In this document: positions 40,133-50,003 of the stretch, piece after piece
Numbering within the stretch: position 1 is the first letter of the stretch
How the letters are laid out: every line of letters starts with the position of its first letter
Origin: CAXBMB01 sp963976695
GTDB taxonomy: Bacteria; Pseudomonadota; Alphaproteobacteria; Kiloniellales; DSM-21159
DNA length: 64,000 bases
Reading direction: 5' to 3'
NCBI GenBank assembly: GCA_963976695.1
Contig: CAXBMB010000001.1
Location: 130,440-194,439, forward strand
The notes under the pieces: generated by a model
Seen by the model: the letters and a program-made list of their open reading frames with translations, nothing else
Told to the model about the DNA's origin: nothing
Databases searched by the model: none
Position numbers and translations under genes: made by a program

Positions 40133-41653
40133 TTGAGTAACAATACCGTTGATATTCAGCCAGGTGTGAGCATGCTGGCAGTGCTAAAGCATCTCAATTA
40201 TCAGGCTTGGTATGCATTAGCTGAGTTCGTGGATAACTCGATTCAAAGCTATCAACAAAACCATGACGCACTTTCAGGAGACACGGAAAAACTCATCGTA
40301 GATATTGATATCGATGCCGCCGCCCCCCCGCGGATCTCGATAAGGGACAACGCTGCTGGCATACTCTTGGGTGACTTTCCGCGTGCGTTTCGCCCAGCGA
40401 CATTGCCGCCCGACCGCACTGGCTTAGCCGAGTTTGGCATGGGTATGAAAAGCGCGGCATGTTGGTTTGCGCCACGGTGGACGGTGCGGACCTCTGCACT
40501 TGGCGATCCGATCGTGCGCACAATCAAATTTGATATTGAGAACATTGTTACTGACGACATCCGTGAACTCGACATCGGTGAAGAACCTGCCGACGCTGAA
40601 AGCCATTTCACTGAAGTTATCCTGGAAGACGTTTTCCACGTGCCCGTTGGGAGAACAGTGGCAAAGATCAAAGACCACTTGACCGATATTTACCGGGTAT
40701 TTGTGCGTGATGGTTTGTTCGAGTTGAGGCTGCGAGGCGAGCCTTTAGTGTATCAGCCGCCAACAGTTCTGCGTCAACCATACTTCAAGACGCCTGATAT
40801 GCCTTCGCAAGAATGGCGCAAGGATATCGCCTTTGACCTTGGTCCTGATCTCAAGGTTAGAGGTTTTGCCGCAATCCGTGAGACGGCGAGCACGAAGAAA
40901 GCAGGCTTCGGGCTCTTCCGACGTGGGCGGATTATTCAAGGTTCCGGAGACGATGGTTACCGGCCACCACTGATTTTCGGTCAGTCCAACAGTTATCGCT
41001 ATCAAAGGCTTTTCGGGGAGTTGCATCTCGATGGCTTTGAGGTGTCTCACACTAAAGATGGTTTTCGATGGGATGAGAATGAACAACCCTTTTTGGAGTT
41101 GCTTCGCGAACACCTCGACCATGACGATCTGCCGCTTCTGAAACAAGCTGAAGGGTATCGGGTTCGCAAGGCTACGGCTGAATTGCACGATGATGCGGTT
41201 AAGGCTGTCACCGGCGCTGCCGATGCGCTCGGGGAGGGTTTGCCTGGCGCTCTGCCTGGCTTGGCTGACGCGGAACCCGCGGACACGCCAGAAGAGGAGC
41301 CTCCAGTACAGGAGAAGCTGGCCAGCAAAACAATAACCCTGCCGTTCCGGGGCCAAACTTGGGAAATTGAGATCGAACTAACCAATGACCCCTCCGAAAG
41401 TCAGTGGCTTGTTTTGAGTGATACAGACCAGTCTACCGGCGACACACGACGGATCGATATCCGAGTATCAATGGCACATCCGTTCATGGTCCGCTTCGCC
41501 CAGAATGACAGTGAAGATACCGATGGAATTTTGCGCTTGGCGGCCGGAATAGCAGTTTCGGAGGTGCTGGCGCGCAGTGCTGGTGTCCGAAAAGCAGGCA
41601 CCGTACGGCGCAACCTAAACGATTTGCTGATGACTGCCCTCTCGGGGCCATGA
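40133..41653 (+). CDS. GHKL ATPase of the MORC/MutL-like type
   Basis: 506 aa, starting at TTG 40133 behind GGGGGG. The Bergerat-fold motifs are clear: N box ALAEFVDNSIQSY (Glu31, Asp34, Asn35), G1 RDNAAGI (72 to 76) and G2 FGMGMKSAACW (101 to 111). A second domain (LFRRGRIIQGSGDDGYRPP and SYRYQRLFGELHLDGFEVSHTKDGFRW) matches the transducer region of MORC-like proteins. Iyer and colleagues described such ATPases coupled to methylases and nucleases as restriction-modification-type systems. It likely drives a DNA-clamping or loop-trapping step, by analogy. Confidence 0.88.
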   Translation: MSNNTVDIQPGVSMLAVLKHLNYQAWYALAEFVDNSIQSYQQNHDALSGDTEKLIVDIDIDAAAPPRISIRDNAAGILLGDFPRAFRPATLPPDRTGLAEFGMGMKSAACWFAPRWTVRTSALGDPIVRTIKFDIENIVTDDIRELDIGEEPADAESHFTEVILEDVFHVPVGRTVAKIKDHLTDIYRVFVRDGLFELRLRGEPLVYQPPTVLRQPYFKTPDMPSQEWRKDIAFDLGPDLKVRGFAAIRETASTKKAGFGLFRRGRIIQGSGDDGYRPPLIFGQSNSYRYQRLFGELHLDGFEVSHTKDGFRWDENEQPFLELLREHLDHDDLPLLKQAEGYRVRKATAELHDDAVKAVTGAADALGEGLPGALPGLADAEPADTPEEEPPVQEKLASKTITLPFRGQTWEIEIELTNDPSESQWLVLSDTDQSTGDTRRIDIRVSMAHPFMVRFAQNDSEDTDGILRLAAGIAVSEVLARSAGVRKAGTVRRNLNDLLMTALSGP

Positions 41654-41669
41654 GGACTGAAAAACATCT

Positions 41670-43883
41670 ATGACTGATACCTCGAATGTGACGATCACCA
41701 CTCAAGAAGCCCACGTCGCCGGCAGTTGGACTCCGCATGTCGGTCAGGAAACCATGGATTTCCTCTCACGCTCTGCGCCGGCAGAGAGCCGGGAATCACT
41801 AGAGGCCGACGCTATCTCCATTCTCTCGAAGGGAGTGTCGCCAGAAGAAATACAGGGTAGCCAGACGGGACTGGTCATCGGCTATGTTCAAAGCGGCAAG
41901 ACCATGTCGTTTGAAACGGTAACTGCTCTTGCCCGCGACAATAGCTTCCAGATCGTTATCGTTATCGCGGGCGTGACGACCAATCTTCTCAATCAGTCTA
42001 CAGAACGCTTGGCGAATGACCTCGGTCTTCGGGATCCATCGCGGCCGCGGCGATGGGTCCAGTTGGAAAACCCGAGTAACAATGATGATTCAGTCCAATT
42101 CATCAATAGCGCTCTCGAGGATTGGCGCGATCCGGATACACCGGATGATTTACGTAGAACTGTGCTGGTCACTGTGCTCAAGCAGCATCAGAGATTGGGA
42201 CACCTGACATCGCTGCTCGACCGTCTAGATTTGGCTGGTGTCTCGGTCCTAATTGTTGACGATGAGGCTGATCAGGCCAGTCTCAATAATGAAACGTCCC
42301 AAGACTCAGAGAGCACGACCTATACCAGACTTATGGAGTTGCGGGCAGTAATCCCCCAGCACACGTACTTGCAGTACACGGCGACGCCGCAAGCCCCATT
42401 GCTTATCAATATTATCGATAGTCTTTCGCCTAATTTTGTTGAGGTGTTGGAGCCAGGCGCCGCTTACGTGGGAGGGCGAGATTTTTTCAAAGAGAGTCCG
42501 CATCTCATTAAGAGCATTCCACCTGGCGAGGTTCCCACGCGGAACAACCCTTTGGTGGAACCTCCCGAAACGCTGTTGGACGCCTTGCGGGTGTTTATCG
42601 TCGGGATCGCGGCCGCCATTGAACTTGGCGAAAGCCGAGGCAATCGATCGATGCTGGTACATCCCTCGCACCTGACTGCACAGCACAACGATTTTTACAA
42701 TTGGATCAGAGACAGCCTTGAGGATTGGAAGAGCTGTCTGAGTCAAGCAGATCACGACCCTGACAGGCAAGAGTTGCTGGAAGCGCTGCGAGTTGCCCAT
42801 TCAGAGTTACAGCTGACAGTCGGTGATGACCTTCCACCATTCGATCAGCTTGCCCGGCGCTTTCGAATAGCGATGAATCGGGTTCAGATCATGGAGGTGA
42901 ATGCCACGTCGGGTAAGACGCCAAAGGTTGATTGGCCGAATTCATTTGGGTGGATTTTGGTGGGCGGCGCCGCGATGGATCGCGGCTTTACGATTGAGGG
43001 CCTAACGGTGACGTATATGCCTCGTGGCATCGGTGTCGGCAACGCCGACACCATCCAACAGCGTGCGCGCTTCTTTGGATACAAACGAGGATACCTTGGA
43101 TACTGTCGCGTCTATCTGGAAGATGGTACGAAGCAGGCGTTCGAGGATTATGTTGACCACGAAGAAGACATTCGGAGTCAATTGGTTGCCGTTCAGGACG
43201 CTGGCCAGCCTCTAAATAGTTGGAAGCGGGCATTCGTGATGTCGAATGCACTGCAACCCTGCCGTGATAGCGTTCTTGATTTCGACTACATGCATGTCCC
43301 TTTGGCATCACGTTGGATTGCACCTCGATTTGTCTTGGCCACACCTGAATTGACAGCTGCAAATCGAGCCCACGTTCAGAGCTTCATTCGGTCCCAGACC
43401 TTCGTGCCAGATGATGGGAATCCCGATCGTACAGAAATACAGCGCCACGCCTTCGCGGATGCTGTGTCGCTTCAGAGTGTGATGGAGAATTTGCTTGTCC
43501 CATTCAGACTAACGGGCGCAACCGACTCGCAGCGTAACACTGCACTGTTGTTGCAACTCAGCAAGGTGCTTGAGAACAACCCAGAAGAAACTTGCAGGGT
43601 CTACCAGATGAGCGCCGGGCAAAAGCGACTTCGTGGCATTGGCAATGACGGCGAAATCAAGAACCTGTATCAAGGTGAAGCACCTGTTCGACCGCTAGCT
43701 CAGCGGGGTACGGTCTATCCGGGTGACCAAGCTATCAAAGACGGCGATCGGATCACCGTGCAGATACACTATCTCGATTTGCGAGACGATGCGGATCGGA
43801 TTGTATCGCCCGATACATATGTGATTTCCGTCTATTTGCCTGGAAGGCTTGCGGAGAATTACGTCGTGCAGCAGGGGCAATAG
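41670..43883 (+). CDS. Z1-domain protein, helicase-like ATPase
   Basis: 737 aa. Walker A LVIGYVQSGKTMS (71 to 78), the Walker B/DEAD-like box VLIVDDEADQAS (197 to 201), and motif III-like YLQYTATPQA, then the Z1 signature (WILVGGAAMDRGFTIEGLTVTYMPRGIGVGNADTIQQRARFFGYKRGYLGYCRVYL), whose QQRARFFG stands for motif VI of superfamily 2. Z1 proteins occur only beside restriction- or defence-type genes and probably translocate on DNA. Starts 16 bases after the ATPase gene. No nuclease motif of its own. Confidence 0.9.
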   Translation: MTDTSNVTITTQEAHVAGSWTPHVGQETMDFLSRSAPAESRESLEADAISILSKGVSPEEIQGSQTGLVIGYVQSGKTMSFETVTALARDNSFQIVIVIAGVTTNLLNQSTERLANDLGLRDPSRPRRWVQLENPSNNDDSVQFINSALEDWRDPDTPDDLRRTVLVTVLKQHQRLGHLTSLLDRLDLAGVSVLIVDDEADQASLNNETSQDSESTTYTRLMELRAVIPQHTYLQYTATPQAPLLINIIDSLSPNFVEVLEPGAAYVGGRDFFKESPHLIKSIPPGEVPTRNNPLVEPPETLLDALRVFIVGIAAAIELGESRGNRSMLVHPSHLTAQHNDFYNWIRDSLEDWKSCLSQADHDPDRQELLEALRVAHSELQLTVGDDLPPFDQLARRFRIAMNRVQIMEVNATSGKTPKVDWPNSFGWILVGGAAMDRGFTIEGLTVTYMPRGIGVGNADTIQQRARFFGYKRGYLGYCRVYLEDGTKQAFEDYVDHEEDIRSQLVAVQDAGQPLNSWKRAFVMSNALQPCRDSVLDFDYMHVPLASRWIAPRFVLATPELTAANRAHVQSFIRSQTFVPDDGNPDRTEIQRHAFADAVSLQSVMENLLVPFRLTGATDSQRNTALLLQLSKVLENNPEETCRVYQMSAGQKRLRGIGNDGEIKNLYQGEAPVRPLAQRGTVYPGDQAIKDGDRITVQIHYLDLRDDADRIVSPDTYVISVYLPGRLAENYVVQQGQ

Positions 43884-43887
43884 CGTA

Positions 43888-44892
43888 GTGTCAGGACGCT
43901 TTGCAGTTGCATATGAGGACTTAGTCGCAGGCGGCCGAACACCATCTGAAGGCAGTTTTCTCGTAGTTCAAATTGGCGACGAGTTTGAGAACTGGTTCGT
44001 CGGGATTGACGACCAGAAGCGTCCATCCGTTTTGGTGGAGTCTGAAACTGCCGAAGGCCGACAACCACCGCCAATCAAACTCGAAAACCTAGACGTTCAG
44101 TTTCACGTACCGTGCAAAATTGAACGCGCAAATGCTCGCATTGTGGATGCCACTTGTAGTGTTATGCGCCTGGTTTCGGCTGATCGTGCAACGCGAGAAG
44201 TATTCTTCTCGGTTTGCGACTCGATCGCCGTCATGCTTGGGGGTAGTCCCAAAGACAGTGAATTATCCAAGGCAATGCGACGACTTGCCGAGATATTCAG
44301 GAGAATGCTGTCTTCGCCGACCCGAAAATTGTCGGGTTTGTTCGGTGAGCTATGCTTGATCCACCAGGCTCGACTGCCGCACGAGCTCATAAGGGACTGG
44401 CGCGAAGACGACAGTGACCGTTACGACTTTTCATCGAATGAACTGAAAGTCGAGGTTAAAAGCACTTCAACACGCAGGCGCACCCATGAGTTTTCTTTCG
44501 ATCAGTGCAATCCACCGGCTGGCGCAATCGGACTTATTGCATCTCTTTTTATAGAACGTACTGGTCGCGGAACTTCGGTGAGAGAACTCCAGACTTTGAT
44601 CGAAGCACGTGTTGCAGGCCGACCGGACTCGATTTTGAAACTGCGCGAAGTCATCGCTAAAACGCTAGGTTCTGATCAGCAGAGCGCCGAAGATGCTCAG
44701 TTCGATCTCACACTAGCGACGGAGTCCATTGTGTTTTTCGATCTGAATGAGATTCCGGCTCTGCGCGATGATCTGCCACCAAACGTATCCAGGGTACGTT
44801 TCGTCTCAGATTTATCCGCTAGTCAAAGAGTTGATATCGATGCTTTATCAAACTCAGAGCCTAGCCTGACAGCATATACGAAGAAGACATAG
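43888..44892 (+). CDS. PD-(D/E)XK-motif nuclease-like protein (DUF4420)
   Basis: 334 aa from GTG 43888, 4 bases after the Z1 stop. The nuclease core reads LFGELCLIHQ (Glu154), DRYDFSSNELKVEVKSTSTRRRTHEFSF (Asp180, Glu189, Lys191), the D...ExK pattern of PD-(D/E)XK enzymes, and matches the family called PD-(D/E)XK motif protein/DUF4420 that accompanies Z1 genes. It is the expected effector that cuts unmodified DNA. The gene ends 2 bases from the convergent gajB-like gene. Confidence 0.87.
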   Translation: MSGRFAVAYEDLVAGGRTPSEGSFLVVQIGDEFENWFVGIDDQKRPSVLVESETAEGRQPPPIKLENLDVQFHVPCKIERANARIVDATCSVMRLVSADRATREVFFSVCDSIAVMLGGSPKDSELSKAMRRLAEIFRRMLSSPTRKLSGLFGELCLIHQARLPHELIRDWREDDSDRYDFSSNELKVEVKSTSTRRRTHEFSFDQCNPPAGAIGLIASLFIERTGRGTSVRELQTLIEARVAGRPDSILKLREVIAKTLGSDQQSAEDAQFDLTLATESIVFFDLNEIPALRDDLPPNVSRVRFVSDLSASQRVDIDALSNSEPSLTAYTKKT

Positions 44893-44894
44893 TC

Positions 44895-46757
44895 TCAGGT
44901 TGGGCCGTGGATCCGGTTCACGCCCACATCGGCGATCAGATCATCGACATAGGCGAGGCGATTTCCGCGGCCGCGACAGGACGTGAAGTATACACGCTGC
45001 ATGGCACGCGTGAACGCGACGAAGAATGCACGCATCTCTTCGCTGTCTTGCGGTTTGAAGGTCCACCAGGTTCCACTGTCGAGACCGAAAAAGATGACTG
45101 TGTGGAATTCCAGCCCCTTGCTCTTATGAATGCTCATAAGCGGAACTTGACCAACACCATCAAAGTTTCTTGCAACCTTCGCCCAATCAGTTTCGCCCTC
45201 GGCGGATTCCTTCAATAGGCATGTCAGTCCGGTGCGAGCACGAAGGTAGTCTTTGTCGCGGCGATAAGCCGGGACAGCTGCGCGCAATTCAGCTTCACCA
45301 ACGAACTCCAAGATCGATTGGACAAGCGCCGCACATGAGTCATTTGACGGGGCGTTGGTTTCCATGAAGCTGCGCAAGCCCACAATTTTAGTGCCAACTT
45401 GGTCTTGCAAGGTCTCCTGATCAGCCTGATTGTCTGGGTCCGAACCCCAAATTAGGGACAACCGCTCAATGACCGAGTGCCAGTCATCGGGCGCCTTTTG
45501 AAACGCGCCCAGACGGATCAGCGCGATGGTGCATTGGGTGACGTCCTCGGTGAGCACGTCTTGAATCGCGATGTTGGCGCCCTCGGGACTGCGGGCGATA
45601 TTTCGAAGACGCACACCATGTGACGCAAGCGCAGGTCCGAGTTCTCCTTCAAGTACATCTGGTTTGAAACGGACCAGCACGGCACAATCTTCAGGGGCCA
45701 TTTCACCGGAATAGATTGCGGAAGCTATCCAGTTGGCAACCCCCTCGCATTCAGACACCCGATCATCATATGCCCAGATCGCGCAAACGTCGCCGTCAAC
45801 ACCCTTGATGCGTTTGGCGTCGGGTTTTGCGGAGGAGGCTTCGAGGGATACAGCAATCGCATGCTGGATCTCAACCAGTTCCGGATGGGAGCGCCAGTTG
45901 GAGATCAGCGTCTCTTGCTTTGCACCAAAATCGGCTGCGAAAGTTTTGAACGCGTCGGGCATGGCGCCCGCCCAGACCATAATCCGCTGTTTGTTGTCAC
46001 CGACGGCGGTGAGACGCGCATCGCTGTTCAAAAAAAGACGCTTAAGCAGGTCATACTGGCCAAAAGTGGTGTCTTGAAATTCATCCAGAAAGACAACAGG
46101 GTATGTGGCTTGCAGACCGGCGACTAGGCGTGGATCGTGCGATAGAACATAGTTCACTAGACGGTTGATCATCGGGAAGGTCAGCCGCGTCAGGCTTTCA
46201 TCCCGATAGTACTCAGACCAAAAGCGGGTCAGAACGTCTTTCCACTGAGGGTTCTTAGGGTTCAGGGTTTCAATCGGAAGCCTGCAGCGCGCAACCGCTT
46301 GCTCGAGTGTTTTGCCAGACAGGTGCTGATACCCGTGACGCGTAAGGAAATCGTCCCAATCCCGAAAACCGGGAAAGGCAATCTCGTAGTCAGGAGACGG
46401 TGTATAAGGTGCTGGGATAAGTTCGCCGAAGCGATCAACAAGGCCTTTCGAGAAGGCATCAAAGGTCAAGGAATCGAACCTGCCCGATAACTCTGGTCCA
46501 CAGCGCTGTCTTACGCGTTCCTTCAGGTTTTTTGCCGCGTCGCTTTTGAAGCTGATAGCCAGAATTCTGTGGGGCGCACGGCAAATACCTGTTGAGAGGA
46601 GGTAGTCGGCCTTCTGCGCGAGAAATTCAGTTTTCCCGGCACCTGCGCTGGCAACGACACACAGGTTGTGATCGTTTTCGTGGATGGCGTTGAGCGCTGC
46701 CAGTTCAAGCGAGGCGACACTTTTTGGTGTCCAGTGTTCTGGTTTGATGATCGGCAT
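44895..46757 (-). CDS. gajB: GajB-like UvrD/Rep-family helicase (Gabija)
   Basis: 620 aa. SF1A motifs: Walker A VVASAGAGKTEFLAQKA (36 to 43), motif II VVFLDEFQDTTFGQYDLL, motif III LTAVGDNKQRIMVWAGA, motif IV NWRSHPELV, motif V SIHKSKGLEFHTVIFFGLD and VI AFTRAMQRVYFT. It directly follows an OLD-family nuclease (3 bases), the gajA-gajB order of Gabija. GajB is usually around 500 aa, so this is a longer version. In Gabija it is thought to sense DNA ends and stimulate GajA. Confidence 0.88.
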   Translation of the reverse strand: MPIIKPEHWTPKSVASLELAALNAIHENDHNLCVVASAGAGKTEFLAQKADYLLSTGICRAPHRILAISFKSDAAKNLKERVRQRCGPELSGRFDSLTFDAFSKGLVDRFGELIPAPYTPSPDYEIAFPGFRDWDDFLTRHGYQHLSGKTLEQAVARCRLPIETLNPKNPQWKDVLTRFWSEYYRDESLTRLTFPMINRLVNYVLSHDPRLVAGLQATYPVVFLDEFQDTTFGQYDLLKRLFLNSDARLTAVGDNKQRIMVWAGAMPDAFKTFAADFGAKQETLISNWRSHPELVEIQHAIAVSLEASSAKPDAKRIKGVDGDVCAIWAYDDRVSECEGVANWIASAIYSGEMAPEDCAVLVRFKPDVLEGELGPALASHGVRLRNIARSPEGANIAIQDVLTEDVTQCTIALIRLGAFQKAPDDWHSVIERLSLIWGSDPDNQADQETLQDQVGTKIVGLRSFMETNAPSNDSCAALVQSILEFVGEAELRAAVPAYRRDKDYLRARTGLTCLLKESAEGETDWAKVARNFDGVGQVPLMSIHKSKGLEFHTVIFFGLDSGTWWTFKPQDSEEMRAFFVAFTRAMQRVYFTSCRGRGNRLAYVDDLIADVGVNRIHGPT

Positions 46758-46760
46758 GCG

Positions 46761-48740
46761 TCACCCAAGATAATGCTTGATCCGGTCAAGCAAAGCATCG
46801 AGCTCTTCTGGAGGCGACTTCAGATCTTTCTTTTTGAGGCGGTTGATCGCTGTCAGATGCGCCGCCGGTTTGCTCTTAGACAAGAAGAGATAGGGGTACC
46901 ACCTAAAGAAATTATCCCAGTCTGCATCATAGTAATCAGGGTGACCGGTTTTCTTCAGTGTAGTTTTCTTCCGTTTTGCGACGGCTTCAGCGGTCGCGCT
47001 TGGGCCATGCCCGCCGGGTGCTGCCTGCATGTAGGCTTTGCTGAATATGCAGAGCATCGAGAAGTCTATATCTATTGGTTCCGAAAAGAACACATTCAGT
47101 TCTCGAAGAGTTTCGAGCCAATAGGTGCCAAGGCTCTTATCCGAGTCTTCATCGTAGTCGATATCGATATCCTCGTTTGATAGCTCATCGATGTTGTCCG
47201 GATTGACCTCTCCGCTCGCAACGTGCTCGCAGCCTTCAAATTCGACACCGAAAGCCAAAAGCTTGTCGACAATGCCGCGGATCGCGGCGGCGCCACCATG
47301 CTGCCGACCGTAATCGAGATCGAGCAAAGTGACGTGTGGGATCGATAGGTCTCTGAGCAAAGTCCAGAAATGCTCGACATGGCGCCCTCCGAGTGGAACG
47401 ATCGGGCAGAAGGCTTTGTCGAGATGAAGGTCCCTCGCGCGAGCAAGCTTTGGCAAAACAATCTGTTCGGAGTCCCCTTCGCCAAGCACAACGAGCTTCG
47501 CGAAATAGAGCTCTGGGTATGCGCGCACGGCTTGTCTTACGTACTTGCCAGCTTCGTCGATCGCAGGCGGCAGTGTGAGGGCTCGAATCGCGCTGCGTCC
47601 GGTCTCTGCATCCAGACGGCAATAGCGAAGCGTTTCGGGCTCAACACGGGAGAGAATCGACGCACTGTGACTGGACAGCATGACTTGTGCTGTTTCCATC
47701 TCAGCGATGTCCTCGCAAAGGTCCATGATGCGGGACAAGAAAAACGGTGATAGCGAGTTTTCCGGTTCTTCGATCAGGAGTAGAGTAAGCGGAACGTGCT
47801 TGAGTAGTGACGGCTCGAATGGTGACCTATCATCAGACAGGTCGAGTGCATCCTGTTCGATCTCCAGCAAAGCCGCGGTCAATGCGATCTGGAACAAGGA
47901 TTTTTGTCCATCGCTTAAGCGTTCAAGCGGACGATCTGCGCTGGACGCATCAGGCGAGAACTTCACGTCGGCATGCCGAATGATCGCCTCAAAGCGATCC
48001 TCGGTAAGCTTCAGGATGGGTTGGGAGTGGGTCCCAGCTTCATTGACCTGCTGCCATCGTTTGGACAACCGTTTGCTGATGAATGTGATGGGACGTTCCT
48101 TTTGAAACGCATCCTGCAGGTGTTCTGCGTGGTCTTCGGTCGTATCCTTGAGCGCCTCGGACCAACGGGCAGCGCGCCAGAGTCGTCCGCGTAGCAGCGC
48201 TTTGACTTGAGAAATCGAGCCACGGTTGGCTGGCACATAGACTACTTGGATGGCGGACCTTTGGGCGGCAGTCAGCGGCTTGCAGGCGTCCCACTCATAT
48301 TGTTCGTCTGTGCGCGTGATCCATCTAAGGCTCGATTCGATGACCCCATCGGGCGTCCCGTCGTCGATCCACACGCCCTTCAGGATAACGCGCGCCTGAA
48401 GCGGGTCATCGGGGTCGCTGGCTGACATTTGCGTCCAGAACTCGGCGACAGCAGCCCCAGCCTCATCGTCATCAAGTTCAGGAAACGAAAACACAGCCTC
48501 AATATGAAGCTCACATTCGTTCGCCACATCGTCAGCATCCACCGGGAGGTGGAAGTCGGACTTTTCGACCTTCCGGGCCGAGCCGCCCAGGCCGAACATT
48601 CGGCTGAGCGCTTGGAACACAGCGGTCTTTCCGGCCCCGTTTGCACCGATGATCGTTGTCACAGGATCGGTCATATCCAGCGTGATCCCGTCCGGCCCAA
48701 AGCACTGGAAGTTTTTGATTGTCAGAGTGTCGAGCCGCAT
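46761..48740 (-). CDS. gajA: GajA-like OLD-family ATPase/TOPRIM nuclease (Gabija)
   Basis: 659 aa. ABC/AAA-type ATPase half: KNFQCFGPDGITLD, Walker A IIGANGAGKTAVFQAL (32 to 39), signature RLSDGQKSLFQIALTAALLE, Walker B LTLLLIEEPENSLSPFF. TOPRIM half: KLVVLGEGDSEQIVLPKLA (catalytic Glu) and VTLLDLDYGRQHGG (Asp-x-Asp). GajA nicks phage DNA when nucleotides fall. It starts 15 bases after the hipA stop with GAAGGAA as ribosome site, so it is co-transcribed with hipBA. Solitary OLD nucleases are the alternative, but the helicase neighbour supports Gabija. Confidence 0.9.
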   Translation of the reverse strand: MRLDTLTIKNFQCFGPDGITLDMTDPVTTIIGANGAGKTAVFQALSRMFGLGGSARKVEKSDFHLPVDADDVANECELHIEAVFSFPELDDDEAGAAVAEFWTQMSASDPDDPLQARVILKGVWIDDGTPDGVIESSLRWITRTDEQYEWDACKPLTAAQRSAIQVVYVPANRGSISQVKALLRGRLWRAARWSEALKDTTEDHAEHLQDAFQKERPITFISKRLSKRWQQVNEAGTHSQPILKLTEDRFEAIIRHADVKFSPDASSADRPLERLSDGQKSLFQIALTAALLEIEQDALDLSDDRSPFEPSLLKHVPLTLLLIEEPENSLSPFFLSRIMDLCEDIAEMETAQVMLSSHSASILSRVEPETLRYCRLDAETGRSAIRALTLPPAIDEAGKYVRQAVRAYPELYFAKLVVLGEGDSEQIVLPKLARARDLHLDKAFCPIVPLGGRHVEHFWTLLRDLSIPHVTLLDLDYGRQHGGAAAIRGIVDKLLAFGVEFEGCEHVASGEVNPDNIDELSNEDIDIDYDEDSDKSLGTYWLETLRELNVFFSEPIDIDFSMLCIFSKAYMQAAPGGHGPSATAEAVAKRKKTTLKKTGHPDYYDADWDNFFRWYPYLFLSKSKPAAHLTAINRLKKKDLKSPPEELDALLDRIKHYLG

Positions 48741-48755
48741 ATTTTGAATGTTCCT

Positions 48756-50003
48756 TCAGAGCGCCAGGGCCTTGTCGAGATCGTCATGTTCAAAGGCGCT
48801 GGCCATGCGACTGATCTCGGCAGCGCGCGCGCCAACCCCTTTCGCGGTTTCACGCCACGCTGATGTTGTGCGCGCGACTTCTTTGATGATGCCGCGCGCG
48901 TCTGCGAGCGCCAGACTGAAGTACTCTGCAGCGCTTTCAAGAAGATCGAGAGAACACGTCCCTTCGTCGAGATCGATGTTGGTCGTCAGTACGCGAGCTT
49001 TCAGATCGACCGGCGTAGGGTTAAGATCGTAAGCAGGCGAAAGCGTCCAACCGTCTTTCCCGACCCAAAGAAACCCGTGATTGCGCAGATGATCATCCAC
49101 GTTGGAGATCAGCACGCTAAACGCCACACGCCTGTAGAGTTTGCTGGCATCGACTTTCGCCTGCGCACCATGCTCTGTGAGGGAATCGACAATCTCGGGG
49201 TAGCTGCCGCGCTCACCATCTTTCGAGCCGGTCATCGCCATCGCGGAAAGAAATGGTAGGCGCGTTTCGCCGATACGATCGAAGCGTCGCGACAAGAGCA
49301 CAGCTTTGCCAGCGACCTCCACCAATTCGTGGTGAGGAGTGGTAATGCCAGCGCGTTCCGCTAATTGGAGCGCGATTTCCTCCCATGTCTCGACACTGTA
49401 TTCGTCTGTTTCCTTTGGAAACTTTGCAATGGAGAGGTGGCCGTGCTGATCTATGATCGATGCCTTTGGGCGCGCGCCGCCGAGAGAGGAGCCGGGGGCG
49501 AAGATCATTTGCAGGTCTTCGTCTGTTTCTTCGTTTCGTAAGATGCGCTCTGTGACCTGGAGTAGTCGGCCCAGTTCGATAACGGCCGGAACGCCAGCGC
49601 GAACGGGTGCTTGAAACGCATGTTCGCCAATGCGCCGAAAGCGCAGGGCGCCTAGCCGCGTCGCGTCTGCGACGCCTAGCAAATAGTCGGTTTCTGTTAA
49701 TGTACGCACCTGCCGGTTTTCTTGATCAGCCAATCGACGCTCAGCACGTTGCATCAGACGGCGCCCCCAGGTGTCCGGTGCGGAATCTCCAAGAGAACCG
49801 AAAATGGTTTGGCCTCGCGGCGGGGCGAAACCGCCGCGCGTTAGGGCAAGTGCCGGCTCGATCGAGAAGCGTTCCGCATCGTCGAGCCAAGTGTCGAGAT
49901 ACTCGAACACGACTGTTTCGCCACCGCGCGCTTGGTTGGCGTGCGCGATCCCAATGGGTCGGGTTGTCCCATTGAGGTCTATATGGACTTCAATATCACT
50001 CAC
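48756..50003 (-). CDS. hipA: HipA-family serine/threonine kinase toxin
   Basis: 415 aa. HipA N-terminal domain (couple_hipA: IGIAHANQARGGETVVFEYLDTWL, IFGSLGDSAPDTWGRRLM) followed by the kinase: GGARPKASIID, LSIAKFP, FDRIGETRLPFLSAM, the catalytic loop VLISNVDDHLRNHGFLW (Asp and Asn) and SPAYDLNP as metal-binding DFG-equivalent. E. coli HipA phosphorylates glutamyl-tRNA synthetase and halts translation; the target here is not known. Its ATG overlaps the hipB stop region by 8 bases. Confidence 0.92.
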   Translation of the reverse strand: MSDIEVHIDLNGTTRPIGIAHANQARGGETVVFEYLDTWLDDAERFSIEPALALTRGGFAPPRGQTIFGSLGDSAPDTWGRRLMQRAERRLADQENRQVRTLTETDYLLGVADATRLGALRFRRIGEHAFQAPVRAGVPAVIELGRLLQVTERILRNEETDEDLQMIFAPGSSLGGARPKASIIDQHGHLSIAKFPKETDEYSVETWEEIALQLAERAGITTPHHELVEVAGKAVLLSRRFDRIGETRLPFLSAMAMTGSKDGERGSYPEIVDSLTEHGAQAKVDASKLYRRVAFSVLISNVDDHLRNHGFLWVGKDGWTLSPAYDLNPTPVDLKARVLTTNIDLDEGTCSLDLLESAAEYFSLALADARGIIKEVARTTSAWRETAKGVGARAAEISRMASAFEHDDLDKALAL

